This document shows positions 11,708 to 25,260 of a DNA stretch of 64,000 nt, one piece after another. The notes under the pieces were generated by a model, which did no database searches, was not told where the DNA came from, and saw only the letters and a program-made list of their open reading frames with translations. The DNA is taken from NCBI RefSeq assembly GCF_009727055.1, contig NC_052354.1:37748543-37812542 (forward strand). The letters are read 5' to 3'. Position 1 is the stretch's first letter; each line of letters starts with the position of its first letter. The DNA comes from Benincasa hispida. Taxonomy: Eukaryota; Streptophyta; Magnoliopsida; Cucurbitales; Cucurbitaceae. A program made the position numbers and the translations under genes.

Positions 11708-14700
11708 AATTAAATGTCAGATGAACTATTCTATTTTCACACAAACAAACTACTTTGGAATACAATAAATAAATAATTTATATATAAAAAAACAAGTGAA
11801 TCTAAAACTATTTTTCCACACAAAGTAAAAATAGTAAGAGAGACGAGATATAGAGATTGGTAACTCACTTCGATACAATATCATCTATATCTGGATGATT
11901 ATGATCCTTAAATAAATGTTACTAATTTTTGTAAAATTTGAGTGGAAGACAAAGCTGACCAATTATTGCAGCCCTGCCATCTTCTTTGGGGACTTCTTAA
12001 TGAATTTCAGTTTTTTTTTTTTTAAAAAGAAAAAAACTATGGTAATTCGATTAACTCCATTTTTTTTTTTCAAAATAAAAGTACTTCAATTAAAATCCAA
12101 TTAATAGAAAAATTATAAACATTAAACTTAAATTATTGCAACCAAATTGTAACCTTAGAAAGACAATTGTTCAAATTACAAGTCTAGAAGTCAATTATAA
12201 ATGACATTAACTTATCGATCTAAACATAATTTAACTAATTAAAATGCTACACATTTATTAAAAAAGTCATATATCTAAAGTAAACAAGAAGGATGTGTTG
12301 GAATTAATTTAATAATTAATTCATGTGTGGGTAATAAATTAAAAGACTTTCTACCTGTGTGACCTAAATAAATAGGTCTAATTACACTATTAATTAAACT
12401 TTCTTAATTTTACATGAATAGCTTAATCGACTATTATTTTACACAAAATCTAACTCAATTTATTTTTTCAATTCTCTTTACTATTGAGATTTTTTAAATA
12501 TATATAATAATATTAATACCAAAAGAAGCATGTAAACAAAATTTCTTGTGGTGATAGAACTTTTTCTAAAACAATATTCTTTTCAAACTTACAAAAGTAA
12601 GGAAAGTTTATCTAAAAATCTGAAAATTGTTGTTTTCATAAATGAAAGTACGAAGTTTTAAACAAAAAACAGGTACATTTGATTTATACAATACATATAT
12701 TTAAATTTTCTAGAAATACATCAGGGTATATTTGATAAGTGCATGAACAAGACAATTTGTACAATATATTGTTTTATATACCAAATATATGCTATAAATA
12801 TTTATTTTTTCCTGTACATTTGTAAACACACTAACAAATAAACCATAGTATATTTGAAGTATATATATGTTTTCCAATGTATTATCAATATATTCGACAT
12901 ATACTTATATCTCAATGATGAGGTGATTGATTTTCAGTTAAGAATATAGAAGAAAATGAATGAAATATCTCGCATTAAATGAATATCAACTGAAATTAAT
13001 AAATAACAAAAAGAAAGTCAAAATGTAAAAAATGATGTTAATAAGAAAAGAATTAAATCTTTTAAAAATTTATTGACGAGAGATAATATAATCAATGATA
13101 TTTAAAAAATAATTTTATAATTAATAGTAAATATGAAAATGATATGTTTTTTAATTTTAAAATATTACGAAATTAAAAGATGAGAGATAATATCAAAAAG
13201 ATAAAAATGTCCTAAAATGTTGCTAAAATCTAGGTATGAAATACTACTAAATTTTAAAACATTTGTGACATATTAGTTATATAGTAGCCTAATTCCCTAA
13301 ATCTTTCCAAATTAAATAATAACTATATTTGGGAGATATTTAATGGATATATTTTGTGATTTTGACTATATGCTCATAATTTTTCATATAGAAGGGTGGT
13401 TTATTGAGTAAAAACCAGCCCACCGATCCTAGGCAATTATGGAAATCATAGGATCAACTTACAAATACAAGATTATGGTCTCCACATATTATGTCTCTTT
13501 TGCTATTTTGGATGTACAATTCAATTTCGGTAGTAATATTCCATTTCAGTTGGAAAATGTAGTAAGATGTTTGGGGTAACCTCTTATTCGCTATCTAATA
13601 GTGAGGGTCTATCCATTTCGATTTGAGATGCATAATTGAAGAAGACCACAAACCACATTTTTTTTACATGTTATGATCTAAATTCCAAGTAATTTTAACT
13701 GTTTATATATTTGAGTTTTCATCCATACTTAGATTCTATATCTTCGGTATAATTACTCTAGAATAATCATGAATTGAGTTTTATGAATTTATCTAACAAA
13801 TAAAGTCAAAGTTAGATGGTTACCCAAAAAAAAAATTCTACCATAAAATTAGGTAGGTCCTTGCATAGTCTCCTAAGCAAAAAGACCAAAATAGACATAT
13901 GTGGTGGGCCTTTATTTTCATGGTCATAAATGAACCCTAATAGGAAAATATACATAAAGATAGAGCTTAGATCCATTAATTAGGGAGATTGGATGGATTT
14001 GGTGTTGGAAAAGTAGAAGAATAATATGTTTTATATAAGAGAGAGAGATAGAGAGAAAAAAAAGGGTATTGTCATGTAAAGTTGAGTTGGGTGGGAATGG
14101 AGTGTGAATTTGTTTGGGTTGGAAAGAGGAAAATGCCATTTTGCCTTTTTTTTTTTTTTTTTTTAATTTTTTTTTCATTCCTCAAACCAAACAACTTTTT
14201 CTGCATCTTGACAAAACTAACTCCACCTTTTCTTCTCTCTATTCCAACCATTATTCTATTTCTACTCTCTTTTTCAAACAATTATTCCTCTCTCTCTCTC
14301 TGACTCATTGTGGGGTTGTTTGCAAATTTTGATTGCCTTAAAGGCCCTTACCCTTATATTCCAAGGCCAAGTGTTAGATATTTTGGCCGACTTTATTGTC
14401 GACACCTGGTTTTAATCCTACATATATTTGACTTTGAAGTTGATAATACAACATTTATGTCTGTTAAGATATATTTATTTTGTCAACACATTGTAACGTA
14501 TGTTTGATTCTTCTTCACTATCTTTGTTAAACTCGATTTGAGAAAAAAAAATTTAGATGTTGATATAAATTATGAAAAGGTTGAAATTTAAAATTTATGG
14601 AATATGGATGATAGTATTAAGAAAACAATATTGATGTTTCTAAAAAATACGAATATAAAAAGTTTCGTGAAAAGCATTTAAATTAAAAAATTTATATATT

Positions 14701-14804
14701 TCACTCATTTGAAATCAATTTAAATGTCTTTTTAGTAATAATAGGTCCACATTAATAATATTTTATTGATTATTATTATTTTTTTCAAGGTGATACGGTT
14801 GTAA
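11708..14804. other. AT-rich intergenic DNA
   Basis: About 3.1 kb with no supported gene. Several overlapping frames at 13.9-14.3 kb come from a purine/pyrimidine-skewed stretch with T runs and encode low-complexity peptides, so I do not call them. Confidence 0.45.
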
Positions 14805-15170
14805 TGTTGATTCACTCCTCATGTTGACCGGAATGAAACTTATCGTAGATATATGACTGATATAATATATTTATATAATAATAATAAATAAATAAAATAC
14901 AATCTAAAATAAAATAACTAAAATCATAAAATAAATAAAATTATAAAATTGGATATGAAAATTAATGGAGTTTTGAAGTGGATTTCTCACCAATGTGCAT
15001 TCTATTGAGACCCCCCAAATACCATTATTTATAGGCAAGGTGACAAGTAGGATGTGGACTTACATGGACACCAAGTATGAATTATTATAAGGCATATGGA
15101 CAATATGAAAAATGACACATGACTTTAGGACATTAAGCAATGGGTGTCTATTTTTATGATATTTATAATA
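14805..15170 (-). repeat. 3' LTR of the outer Copia
   Basis: It aligns with 35454-35785 over its length (for example CACCAATGTGCATTCTATTG and AATATGAAAAATGACACATG in both). On the minus strand it would start TATTATAAATATC, the TG apparently changed to TA. The left limit at TGTTG is inferred from the weaker match there. Confidence 0.7.
15025..15034 (-). promoter_or_regulatory. TATA-like box in the 3' LTR
   Basis: Minus strand CTATAAATAA. The equivalent CTATAAATAG lies in the other LTR, at the matching place. Confidence 0.4.
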
Positions 15171-15180
15171 TTCCCCCTTA
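15171..15180 (-). other. Polypurine tract of the outer Copia
   Basis: Minus strand TAAGGGGGAA lies directly next to the LTR boundary, the expected primer for plus-strand DNA synthesis. Confidence 0.65.
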
Positions 15181-15294
15181 GATGCCCATATATATATATG
15201 AAACTTGCCTCGTTAAAACCTTACTAGGAAAAACCAGATGGAAAAAAACCCTAGTGAAGGAAAAAAAAGTATATATTTCATACCGTACATACTC

Positions 15295-18200
15295 CTAAAA
15301 GAATACAATATATTTCTTCCTCACGAAAATATCATTTAAGATCTCTGAGTCGCCGCATTCCAGTATTGTGCACCAATTTTTCAAAAGTTGCAGTTGATAA
15401 TGCCTTTGTAAATAAGTTTGCCAAGTTATTCTTCGAACAAATTTTTTGTACAGTGATGTCACAATTTTCTTCAAGATCACGAGTGTAGAAAAGCTTAGGT
15501 GAAATATGCTTTGTTCTATCTCCTTTAATATATCTTCCTTTGATTTGGGCTATACAAGCTGTGTTGTCTTCGTATAATATTGCTGGAAGATTTTTATTAG
15601 AAGACAAGCTACACGTTTCAAGAATATGCTGACACTACAGAAAATTTGACTTCTCCCGATGTCACATTTCGTCAGGAAAGTGTGGAAAATTCGTCGAGAG
15701 AGGATCTCCCGATGCATAAACGGTCGTCGGGAGTTTGGTGGGGAGAAACCCGTCGGGAGAGGATCTCTCGACGCACTTTTAAACGGTGTCAGGAGTTAGA
15801 AGAAACTCCCGACGCATTGTAGTGACCGTTATAGTCTGTTTCACGATTTTGTTTTAGTTGATTAAAACAAACCCATATCGATTGTTCCTCGGAGATAACG
15901 GAGTATATACTTAATTTCGTTCCAATGTCTTTTTGTAGGAGAAGAACTCTATCTAGCTAATAAACTTACTGAAAATGCATTATCTGGTCTTGTATTATTA
16001 GTAAAATACATAAGTACACCAATTGTACTAAGATATGGTACTTTAGGACTAAAAAGTTCTTCATTATCTTCTCGAGGTCGAAATATATCTTTCTTTTATA
16101 TCCAATGAACAAACTTCCATTAGACTATTTAATGGATGCTTTGTCCATATAAAATATTTTCAAAATTTTTCATGTATAAGTTGACTGATGAATAAATATT
16201 CCATTTGTTAAATGCTCAATTTGCAAACCAAAGTAAAATTTTGTTTTTTCAAGATGTTTCATCTCAAATTCTTTCTTAAGATATTCTATTGCCTTTGAAA
16301 GCTCTTTAGGAGTTCCAATCATATTCAAGTCACCAGCATATACAGTTATAATAGCAAATCTTAATTGTGATTTCTTCATAAAAACACACGGACATATTAA
16401 TTATTTTGATATCCTTCTTTCAATAAATATTCACTCTCAGGCGATTGTGCCACATCCGTCCTGATTGTTTCAATCCATATAGTGATCTCTATAATTTTAT
16501 TGAATACCATTTATGGGAATTCGATGTAAATGTCTCAGGTATCTTAAATCCTTCTGGGGTTCTCATATAAATATCACTATCAAGAGATCCATATAAATAT
16601 GTTGTGATTACATCCATAAGATGCATATCCAGACTTTTATACAGTCAAACCAATTAAATATCTTAGTGTAATTGCATCTACCACCGGAGAATATGTCTCT
16701 TATAATCAATACCAGATCTTTGTGAAAAACCTTGTGTAACTAGTCTAGTTTTATATTTTTTGACCTCATTATTTTCATTTCTTTTCCTCATAAATAACCA
16801 TTTATATCCCACAGGTTTAACACATTTTGGTGTTCGGACTACTAGTCCAAGAACCTGACGTTTTGAAAATGAATTTAATTCTGTCTTGGTTGCTTCTTGC
16901 CATTGAAGCCAATCTTTTCTATGTCGACATTCTTCAACAGATTTTGGTTTAGGATCCCCATTTTTAGATATAATATCAAGAGCAATATTATACGCAAAAA
17001 TGTTGTCAATAATTACATTAGTTCGATTCTATCTTTTTCATGTCATGACATAGTTTATTGAAATCTCATTATTATCTTTAGGTTTTTCACTTTCCTCACT
17101 AGTCATGTCAAGGATTTTTTCATGGGTATTTACATCCTCAACCAAGTATTTTTTACTATTACTTATTTATCATTTTCGAGGATTTTTATCTTTGGAACCC
17201 ACTGGTCTACCACGCTTCTGGCGTGTGTCAGACTCATTAGTGATAACTTGTTGTGTTGGGATATCAATTTTTTATGGAACATTTGTAGTTGATATATGTG
17301 ACTTAGTTACTTTCTTTGTATCTATAAATGCATATGGTAATTGATTTGCTATATTTTGCAAATAAATTATTTTATGAACTTCAGGTTCACATTGATCTGT
17401 ACGGGGATCTAAATGAGGCAATAACAATGCATTCCATGTAATTTATTTTTCTAATTTCTTAATTCCTCCTCCTAATGTTGGAAATTTTGTCTCATTAAAA
17501 TGACAATCAGCAAATTGTGCAGTAAATACATCACTCGTCAAGGGTTCAAGATATTTAATTATTGATGGAAAATCATACCCAATATATATTTCTAACCTCA
17601 TTTGAGAATCCATCTTAGTGTGTTCTAGTGGAGTAATTGGAACATATACTGCATATCTAAAAATTCTCAGATGGTAAATATTTGGCTCATGACCATAAGC
17701 TAATTGTAATGGCGAGTACTTATGATAAGCTACTGGCGTAATGCATACAAGTGACGATGCATGCAAAATAGCATATCCCCATACAAATGAAGGAAGCTTA
17801 GCTCTCATAAATAATGGTCTTGCAAATAATTGTAAATGTTTTATAAATGATTATGCTAAACCATTTTGTGTATGAACATGAACTACAAGATGTTCAACAC
17901 TTATCCCAATTGACATACAATAATTATCAAAAGCTTGGGATGTAAATTCACCGACATTATCAAGATGAATGGTCTTAATTATATAATTAGGAAATTGTGC
18001 TCTTAACTTAATTATTTGTGCAAATAATCTGACTTGATAATAAGCACACGTGTGACCATCTACTAGATGAATCTATTAATACCATAAAATATCTAATTGG
18101 TCCACTTGGTGGGTATTAGGTCCACATACATCACCTTGAATTCGTTCTAAAAATATAGGTGATTCAGCCCCCACTTTAGCTGATGATGATCTAATTATCA

Positions 18201-18778
18201 ATTTTCCTTGAGAGCAAGCATCACATGAAAATTCATTAGATTGAATAATCTTATATCTCTTCAATGGATGTCCATTTGAATACTTAATAATTCTCCTCAT
18301 TCCTGGATGACCCAATAAGTTATGTCAAATTGTAAATATGTCTGGATTCATGAACTTTAGGTTCATTGTTGCATATGTTTCAATTACTCGTGTATGAGTA
18401 TAATATAATCCATAAGATAAAGCAAACAACTCTTCCAATATACGTTTTTCATTTGAGACAGTGGATATGATATATAGATATTCCACATTATTCTTATTAT
18501 CAGTCCTAATATGATAACCATTGCAACGATATCTTTAAACTTAGAAGATTTCTCTTTGATTGACTAAAGAAAAATGCATAACTGTAAAATCTGTTCCTCT
18601 AGGCAAAATAATATTTTCTTTTTCAAAACTTTCGATCAAGTTTGTAGAACCTGATATTGTATTTACTTTTGCTTTCAACATTGTCAATTTGGAAAAAGTA
18701 TTTTTTATTTGTAAGTATTGTATGTGTAGTTGCACTGTCTGCCATACATAGATTTTCCTTGCTCATTTTTAAATACCC
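15295..18778 (-). pseudogene. Copia pol remnant (protease, integrase, RT, RNase H)
   Basis: Reading leftward from 18778 there are protease (MADSATTH at about 18.75 kb), a GAG-pre-integrase/integrase start (18315-18076, with CDACSQGK zinc residues and GDVCGPN), the integrase C-terminal part (17808-17443), the RT N-terminal part including the RPVGSKDKNPRK stretch near 17.2 kb, the RT palm (16379-16170) and RNase H (15970-15332, with ILYEDNTACIAQ). The RT box expected as YVDD reads VYAGDLN, losing one catalytic aspartate. Many stops and frameshifts separate the pieces. A CACTA-like insert interrupts RNase H. The element cannot make active enzymes. Confidence 0.85.
15633..15824. mobile_element. 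192-bp CACTA-type mini-element
   Basis: It begins CACTACAG and ends TGTAGTG, the signature ends of CACTA (En/Spm) elements. Inside, variants of CGTCGGGAG/CTCCCGACG occur about seven times in both orientations, resembling subterminal binding repeats. It sits inside the RNase H coding remnant. Flanks (TGA and ACC) do not form the expected 3-bp duplication, and RNase H residues are missing at the site, so a deletion accompanied or followed insertion. Confidence 0.6.
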
Positions 18779-19101
18779 TGTTGAGGTTGATGCCCTAAAG
18801 TCTCGTGTTCTGTAGCTTGTAAATAGTTTGTACAAACGCTTGTGATGTATAATATATGATATTTTACTTCACTTCTTGATTTTACTCAGTTGAATTTTTT
18901 ATTTGCTTTACCACAAACCAATAAACCTAAAATCCTTGGTTATCTTTATGTACCTTAAGCATGTATGTGGTGACATACAAATGGATCATGTCTTAAGGGA
19001 TAACCAAAATGATCTGTAGTATATGGATAGTGGAGGGAAACCTTTTTCTGGTAACGCTACATATGCGGCTCGCTTTGTGGAATAGTTACAAGTGTTGTAA
19101 C

Positions 19102-21195
19102 TGAAGGAACCCTTGAACAAGAGCATCCATGAGCATGTTCGGATCTTTTCTATTTTATTGTGACTGAATTATCACACACACATTCTAACAGATAGGTATG
19201 AAATTTAACACTAATTATAGGTATCCTTTAACAATTAAAATACAAAATATTGAGTAAATGTACCAGTTGAAGACTGTCTTCACATAAACTCAATCAAGCG
19301 AAAGCAAACCCTCTACGGACTTTATCGCCCAGTAAACAGTTGGCTACCGGTAGCACGATCGTCTACACGACTGGCAGCCAGGAATAGGCAGGACTGAGGA
19401 TGACACCACCACTTGGAGTCCTTGATATTCTTAGAGTGAGAATCCAAAGAGTGGTCTTTGATGGAATTGGTAGAGGAAGGAGGAAAGGGATGATCGTGTA
19501 GAACGACAAGCAAGTGGGTGAGAGCTATCGTATAGCGGGTGCTTGTCGCTTAGAGAAAGGTACACGATCGTGTAGGTCTTACTAAGCGATCGTTTAGTAA
19601 AGAGTAAGCGATCATTTAGAAAAACCGAGTGATCGTTTAGAGAACGAGTGCGATCGTTTAGTATGCGAGGTGTGCAATCTTTAGGCGATAAGGCACTATC
19701 ACATAGGCTCTCAACTAAGTGATCATTGTGTTTTCACATCTTGAGCGATTTTTTTCGAACTTTTGTAAAATGAAACCAAATTTCATTTTATTTTTCAGTT
19801 AGAATAACCGAATATGATTTTCCCACTAACGCACGATCTAGGAGAAATATCCGGCTAATTATCACATAACCAACCAATTAATTAATAAACAAATATAATC
19901 ATATTATATTCTTAACCTATAGTTTGATATCATATATCTACTATAGTAGTTTCTTTTCTATTTGATATAAATCATATTTATATCTAATTTCCTCCAAAAT
20001 AATGTATCTTATACATTTAGTCAATTATATCATATATTATTAACCAGTTCAATTATATCATATATAATCGAACTCCCTCTTGTCAATTTGAACATTTCAA
20101 ATTGACCCAAAAACTGATTCTCAACTTTATCCAAGCTACCTAGGGAACCTTAAGAACCTATGGTTCAAAGCCAAGGGTACGTGAATAGTTGACTAAACTC
20201 TTTAGCCACGAGATCCACCATCCGTTAACTGCCAGACATTCCATTAAAGACCAAAAACTGAACTTTTCTTACCACAGATATGTTTCTGTGTCCATCAGAT
20301 ATAACTAATCATGAGTATGATGGCCATTCATAGATGCTCGTAAGTACAGCTGAGCCAATTTACCGTTTTGCTCCTGTAGTTACATCTCACTCCTTAAGTA
20401 CCACTGATTCCTCTAATGAACAATACAACATAGTCCAACTATGTGTTAACACCTCTTGTGCTAAGAGAAGATGTATTGTACCACATCATTCAAGCCCTGG
20501 AATCAGCCCTTAAAGAAGCTATCTATCTACTTGCCCCTACTTCAGGGAAGGAGTGAATTCCATCTTGTGTAGCTGAGTTCCCAGCTCCCAAATTAGATGA
20601 ATCTCCAAAATGGTAGGTTTGAGTCGGCGACCTGGCCACTCGCACCCATTAAAATCAAAGGATCGCCCTCAACGGTAGGAGTTCCCAACTCACTCAGGAT
20701 TGAGGTCATGTGACCTATGGTCATCCTAGTGAAGTGAAGTCTCTGTCATGAACGGTGTTATATAACTAGACGTTAACACTTCGTGGTCAGGTTTGATACA
20801 AACTCTTTGTATAGGACGCCCCCGCTCACGTGTCCCTTACATAAATGATCAGGATCAGACCATCTGTGACAAGTCACAATACTTGTGACCATTCCACAAA
20901 GCGGGCCGCATCCGTAGCGTTACCAAGATAAGGTTTCCTTCCTACATCCATATACTACAGACTATTTTGGTTATCACTTAAGACATGATCCACTTGTATG
21001 TCACCACATACATGTTTAAGTTACACACAGATAACCAGGGATTTTATGTTTATTGGTTTGTGGTAAAGCAAATAAAACAAATAACTGAGCAAAATCAAGA
21101 TGTGAAGTAAAATATTATATATTATACATCACAAGCGTTCGTACAAACTGTTTACAAACTACAGAACACGAGACTTTAGAGCATCAACCCCAACA
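19102..21195 (-). repeat. LTR-B, antisense solo LTR inside LTR-A
   Basis: This is a complete 2,094-bp LTR with TG..CA ends on the minus strand (TGTTGGGGTTGATGC .. GGTTCCTTCA). It is flanked by GTAAC on both sides (19097-19101 and 21196-21200), a 5-bp target duplication as made by Copia integrase. No internal sequence or second LTR accompanies it. It belongs to the same family as its host and lies in the opposite orientation. Its motif array is at about 19.55-19.70 kb. Confidence 0.85.
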
Positions 21196-21585
21196 GTAAC
21201 TTGTCACAGATGGTCTGATCCTGATCATTCGTATAGAGGACATGTTAGCGGGGATGTCCTATACAAAGAGTTTATATAAGACTTGATGATGAAGTGTTAA
21301 CGTCTTGTTATATAACATCGTTCATCACAAAGACTTCACTTCATTAGGATGACTATAGGTAACATGACCTCAATTCTAAGTGTGTTGGGAACTCCTGCCA
21401 TTGAGGGCAGTTCTTTCATTTACATGGGTGCGAGTGGCCAGGTCGTCGACTCAAACCTACTACTTTGAGGATTCATCTGATTTGGGAGATAGGAACTCAG
21501 TTACACATGATGGAATTCACTCCTTCCTCGAAGTAGAGGTAAGCAGATAGATAGCTCCCTTAAGGGCTGATTCCAGGGTCAGAAC

Positions 21586-21748
21586 GATGTGGTGCCACAC
21601 ACCTTCTCTGGGCCCAAGTGGTGTTCACACATAGTTGGACTATGTTGTATTGTTCATTAGAGGGATNGATGTGGTGCCACACACCTTCTCTGGGCCCAAG
21701 TGGTGTTCACACATAGTTGGACTATGTTGTATTGTTCATTAGAGGGAT
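21586..21748. other. Single-N join with 81-bp duplication
   Basis: Bases 21586-21666 are repeated exactly at 21668-21748, separated by one N at 21667. This is an unresolved contig overlap rather than biology. Confidence 0.9.
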
Positions 21749-23083
21749 CAGTGGTATTTAAGGAGTGAGATGTAACTATAGGAGAAAAATGGTAAATTGG
21801 CCCAGCTGTACTTACGAGCATCTGTGAAGGGTTATCGTACTCATGGTTGGTTATATCCGATGGAGACATAAATATATCTGTGGTAAGAAGAGTTCAGTTG
21901 TTGGTCTTTAGTGGAATGCCTGACAGTTAACGGATGGTAGATCTCATGGCTAAAGAGTTTAGTCAGCTATTCACGTACTGTTGGAGCTTTGAGCCATAGG
22001 TCCATAAGGTCCTCTTGGTAGCTTGAATAAAGTTGAGAATTAGTTTTTGGGTCAGTTTGAAATGTTCAAATTGACAAGAGGGAGTTCGATTATATATGAT
22101 ATAATTGAAGTGGTTAATTATATATGATATAATTGACTAAATGTATTAGATACATTATTTTGTAGGAAATTAGATATAAATATGATTTATATCATGTGGA
22201 GGAGAAAATACTATAGTAGATATATGATATCAAACTATAGGTTAAGAATATAATATGATTATATTAATTAATTAATTAATTAGGCGATTATGAGATAATT
22301 GGCCGAGCATTTCTCCGGAATCGTGCAAAAGTGGGAAGTTCGAATTCAGTTCTTGTAACTGAAGAATAAAATGAAAATTGTTTTCATTTTATGAGACATG
22401 AAAAAAGGTGTAGAAAAATCGCTCAAGGGTGAACCTATACGATTGCATACCGTTGAGAGCCTATATGATAATGCCCATCTTCCTAAATGATCACACACCC
22501 GCGTACTAAAGGATCGCATGCGATTTCTAAACGATCACTTACGTTTACTACACGATCGCTTAGCACGTCGAGCGGAACTAAACGATCGCTTAGCTAAACC
22601 TACACGATCGTGTACCTTTTTCTAAACGACAAGCACCCAACTATACGATAGTCTTCTACTATTTCCCACTTGCTTTCGTACTACACAATCGTCTTTTCCT
22701 CCTTCCCTCTATCAATTCCATCAAAGTCCACCCTTTGGATTCTCATTCTGAGAATACCAAGGGCTTCGAGTGGTGATGTCATCTCTGGTTGCTGTTAGTT
22801 CGTGCGCTGCCGATTATGTAGACAACCGTGGTGCTACTAGGCGACAGTTTGCTGGGCGATAAAGAGCGTAGAGGAGTTCGCTTCCGCTGGACTGAGTTTG
22901 ATTGAAGATTATTTTGAATTGGTATGTTTACTCGGTCTTTTGTATTTTAATTATTAAAGCATGCCAGTAATTAGTGTTACAATGCATATCTGTTTGTTAG
23001 AATGTATGTGGTAATTTTATCACAATGAAATCGGAAAGATCCGCTTCCTGTCATGGATTCTCTTATTCAAGAGTTCCTTCAAT

Positions 23084-23096
23084 TGGTATCAGAGCC
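23084..23096 (+). other. Primer binding site after LTR-A
   Basis: TGGTATCAGAGCC lies two bases after the LTR end. This is the standard plant tRNA-iMet primer site. Confidence 0.85.
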
Positions 23097-25260
23097 AGGT
23101 TTCTGATATTTCAATTTCATTGATGTAAAGAATTGCCAGTGGGTGCAACATATGTACTCTTTAATTGTTAAATTGTGTCAGATGTGCGAACTAATGGAGT
23201 TTTCTGGGATGAAACCTCAGTTTGATTAATTCTTTTACATTTTTGGTTAATTGTAAAGGCCCCTATGCTTTTGGGCATAATTAATTATTTTCGAGTTTAT
23301 AATTCAAAGTTAGTTTGAGTCTTGAGTCGTTCGTGATGAAGTTCAGAGCAAGGGTTGCTATTTTTTGAGGAAGAAGATGATCAAGAGTTGATCGATTTGT
23401 GTAGATGATGGGGTAGGCAATTGTTGAGTATCGGATGCTCGGGTTTCGTTTAATGCACGCATGCACTAGACGATCGTTTAGCTCAACAAGTTTCATCGCT
23501 TAGTACCTGACTAAATGATTCGAAGTAACGCACGGTAAATTTTTTACCTCTTCGTGCGCTAAGCGATCGCTTAGACGATTAGGCTTCATAGCCTCGTTGT
23601 CGTCTAAGTGATCGTTTAGCATTTCGCGCTATTGTCTAATGTGCCCTAAGTGATCGTTTACCTGCGACATTTACTAAACGATGGAGCTTCACCCGGCGAT
23701 TCAAGACCCAGTTCGCCTGTGAACCAGTTTGTTCGATGAAAAATGTAATAGATAGAATTATTTCATTTTGGTTTTGTAAAGGTTCATCCTAGTCCATCAA
23801 TCTTTGGTTTATTACATGAGATGTATGGTTATTTATATGTCATATGGTATGCACATATAGTAAATCCCACCTTAGGTTAGGCATTGGTCATGCATAAGCT
23901 CTTTATTATAAATTTTATAATTAGAGAAGCATGATTTAGCTACGTAAGAGCATGCTCATGCATCATATAATATAAAAGTTATATTTATGCATGTATAAAA
24001 AGCAATGACATGCATCATCTTTATATTATAATTTTTATAGTATAAGGGTGTATGGAAAACATGTTTGCTTAGTTATTACGTGTATATAAAAGTTATGTAT
24101 AATAATGACCGGACATTGCATGAAGCATGACACATAGGTTTCTTTATAAGCGTTATAAACACCTAGTTATGCACAATGTGTTTTAGTTGTTTCTTTTTAA
24201 AGGTTAAAGAGAAATTAGAACTAAAAGTAGTAAGAAAGACATGCATGCTAACTTAGATTTAATTCATGGTTTTAAAGTGTTTAAAACTTGGATGACATAG
24301 ACCTAAGATCACGGTTCTAATATGATTTGCAACCCTTAGGCTTTAATCTTTTAATCAGTTTAATATGATTAAATTGACCAATAAAAGGTTAAAGTGTAGC
24401 AAATCTATCTATAAGGGACCTTTTGTCTAAGGCAGGTTCTAGCTAGGTTGGGGTATTTAAGTTGATGGAAATGTAACACCCTTACCTGAGAACATACCTG
24501 GAAAGATGAATTAGATAGATTTGATGCATGCATACAAGTTAAGGACAGTCCATTAAAGTGTTTAAATGTGACTACTTAAACTTGTTCATATTTCATAGAC
24601 AAAAGTTGTTTATGAGCGGACTTAAAAGGATGGCTTAGACTAAAATCAGTAGTCGGATCGTCTAGGTTAATGAACCCCTAGTTAGAACATTCAATGGGAG
24701 GTACTTGGGGCATATGATGCTTCATTTAAACCTTTCACTTTTCTTCTATATAGTCCACACCGTGAGATCTACCCTCGACCTTGTGGAACCTTGGGAGTGT
24801 CCCCCTAAAGGATGGTGTTTGGGTAGGTCAATATCAAGGTGGATGAAGAGAGTGTTCATAGTAAGTGGGAGCGGGAAGTGCGACAGCATATCCCACAGCC
24901 TCCCTCGTTGGATTGAATAAAGTTTCTGCGTATCGCCTCAAGGCACCCTGGGAGTGTCCCCCTATAGGATGGCAGTTTTGCACGTTTCTTTATTTGATCT
25001 CTTGTAAGAGGATAAGGTTACTTAGTCTCTTTTTCTAATCTTCTTCTTCCCTATGGTGGGCTCATTAGGGCGAGACTCTGGCGCCGAAAGCGAGGGGTCA
25101 CACTTACGTGGAATTTTTAAAGGTTAACAGTTCTAGACCAAATAAATGGTGGCTGTTAGTTTCAGTTCCAAGAGTTGGTTCTGCATGATGGTTGAGAAGA
25201 TCTCATCCCAGTGAAGGGGCATCTGATCACCCCACCGGTGATGTTTGTCCTACCTTGTAG
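23097..25260 (+). other. Untranslated leader of the 2.1-kb-LTR element
   Basis: About 2.2 kb between the primer site and any coding sequence. It carries a CGATCG-type motif array at about 23.46-23.69 kb, then AT-rich DNA, then a GC-richer part with CTTGGGAGTGTCCCCCTA twice. I see no conserved frame. Long non-coding leaders occur in large retrotransposon derivatives, but gag residues expected further down are missing where the adapter dimers begin. Confidence 0.5.

Larger units (their letters stand above)
18779..23081 (+). repeat. LTR-A, split by LTR-B
   Basis: The LTR starts TGTTGAGGTTGATGCCC at 18779, runs to 19101, resumes at 21201 and ends GTTCCTTCA at 23081. It is followed by a primer site. 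Without the insert it is about 2.2 kb. It contains an array of CGATCG-type motifs (about 22.48-22.66 kb). A single N with an 81-bp duplication at 21586-21748 inflates its length. The 5 bases before it are TACCC. Confidence 0.75.

Noticed and set aside
13924..14332. Overlapping frames with lysine- or phenylalanine-rich peptides
   Set aside because: They arise from poly-A/T and AG-rich DNA on both strands and show no domain or intron signals.
23084..23096. Possible tRNA-Met fragment
   Set aside because: It is a 13-base primer binding site after an LTR; no cloverleaf can be built around it.
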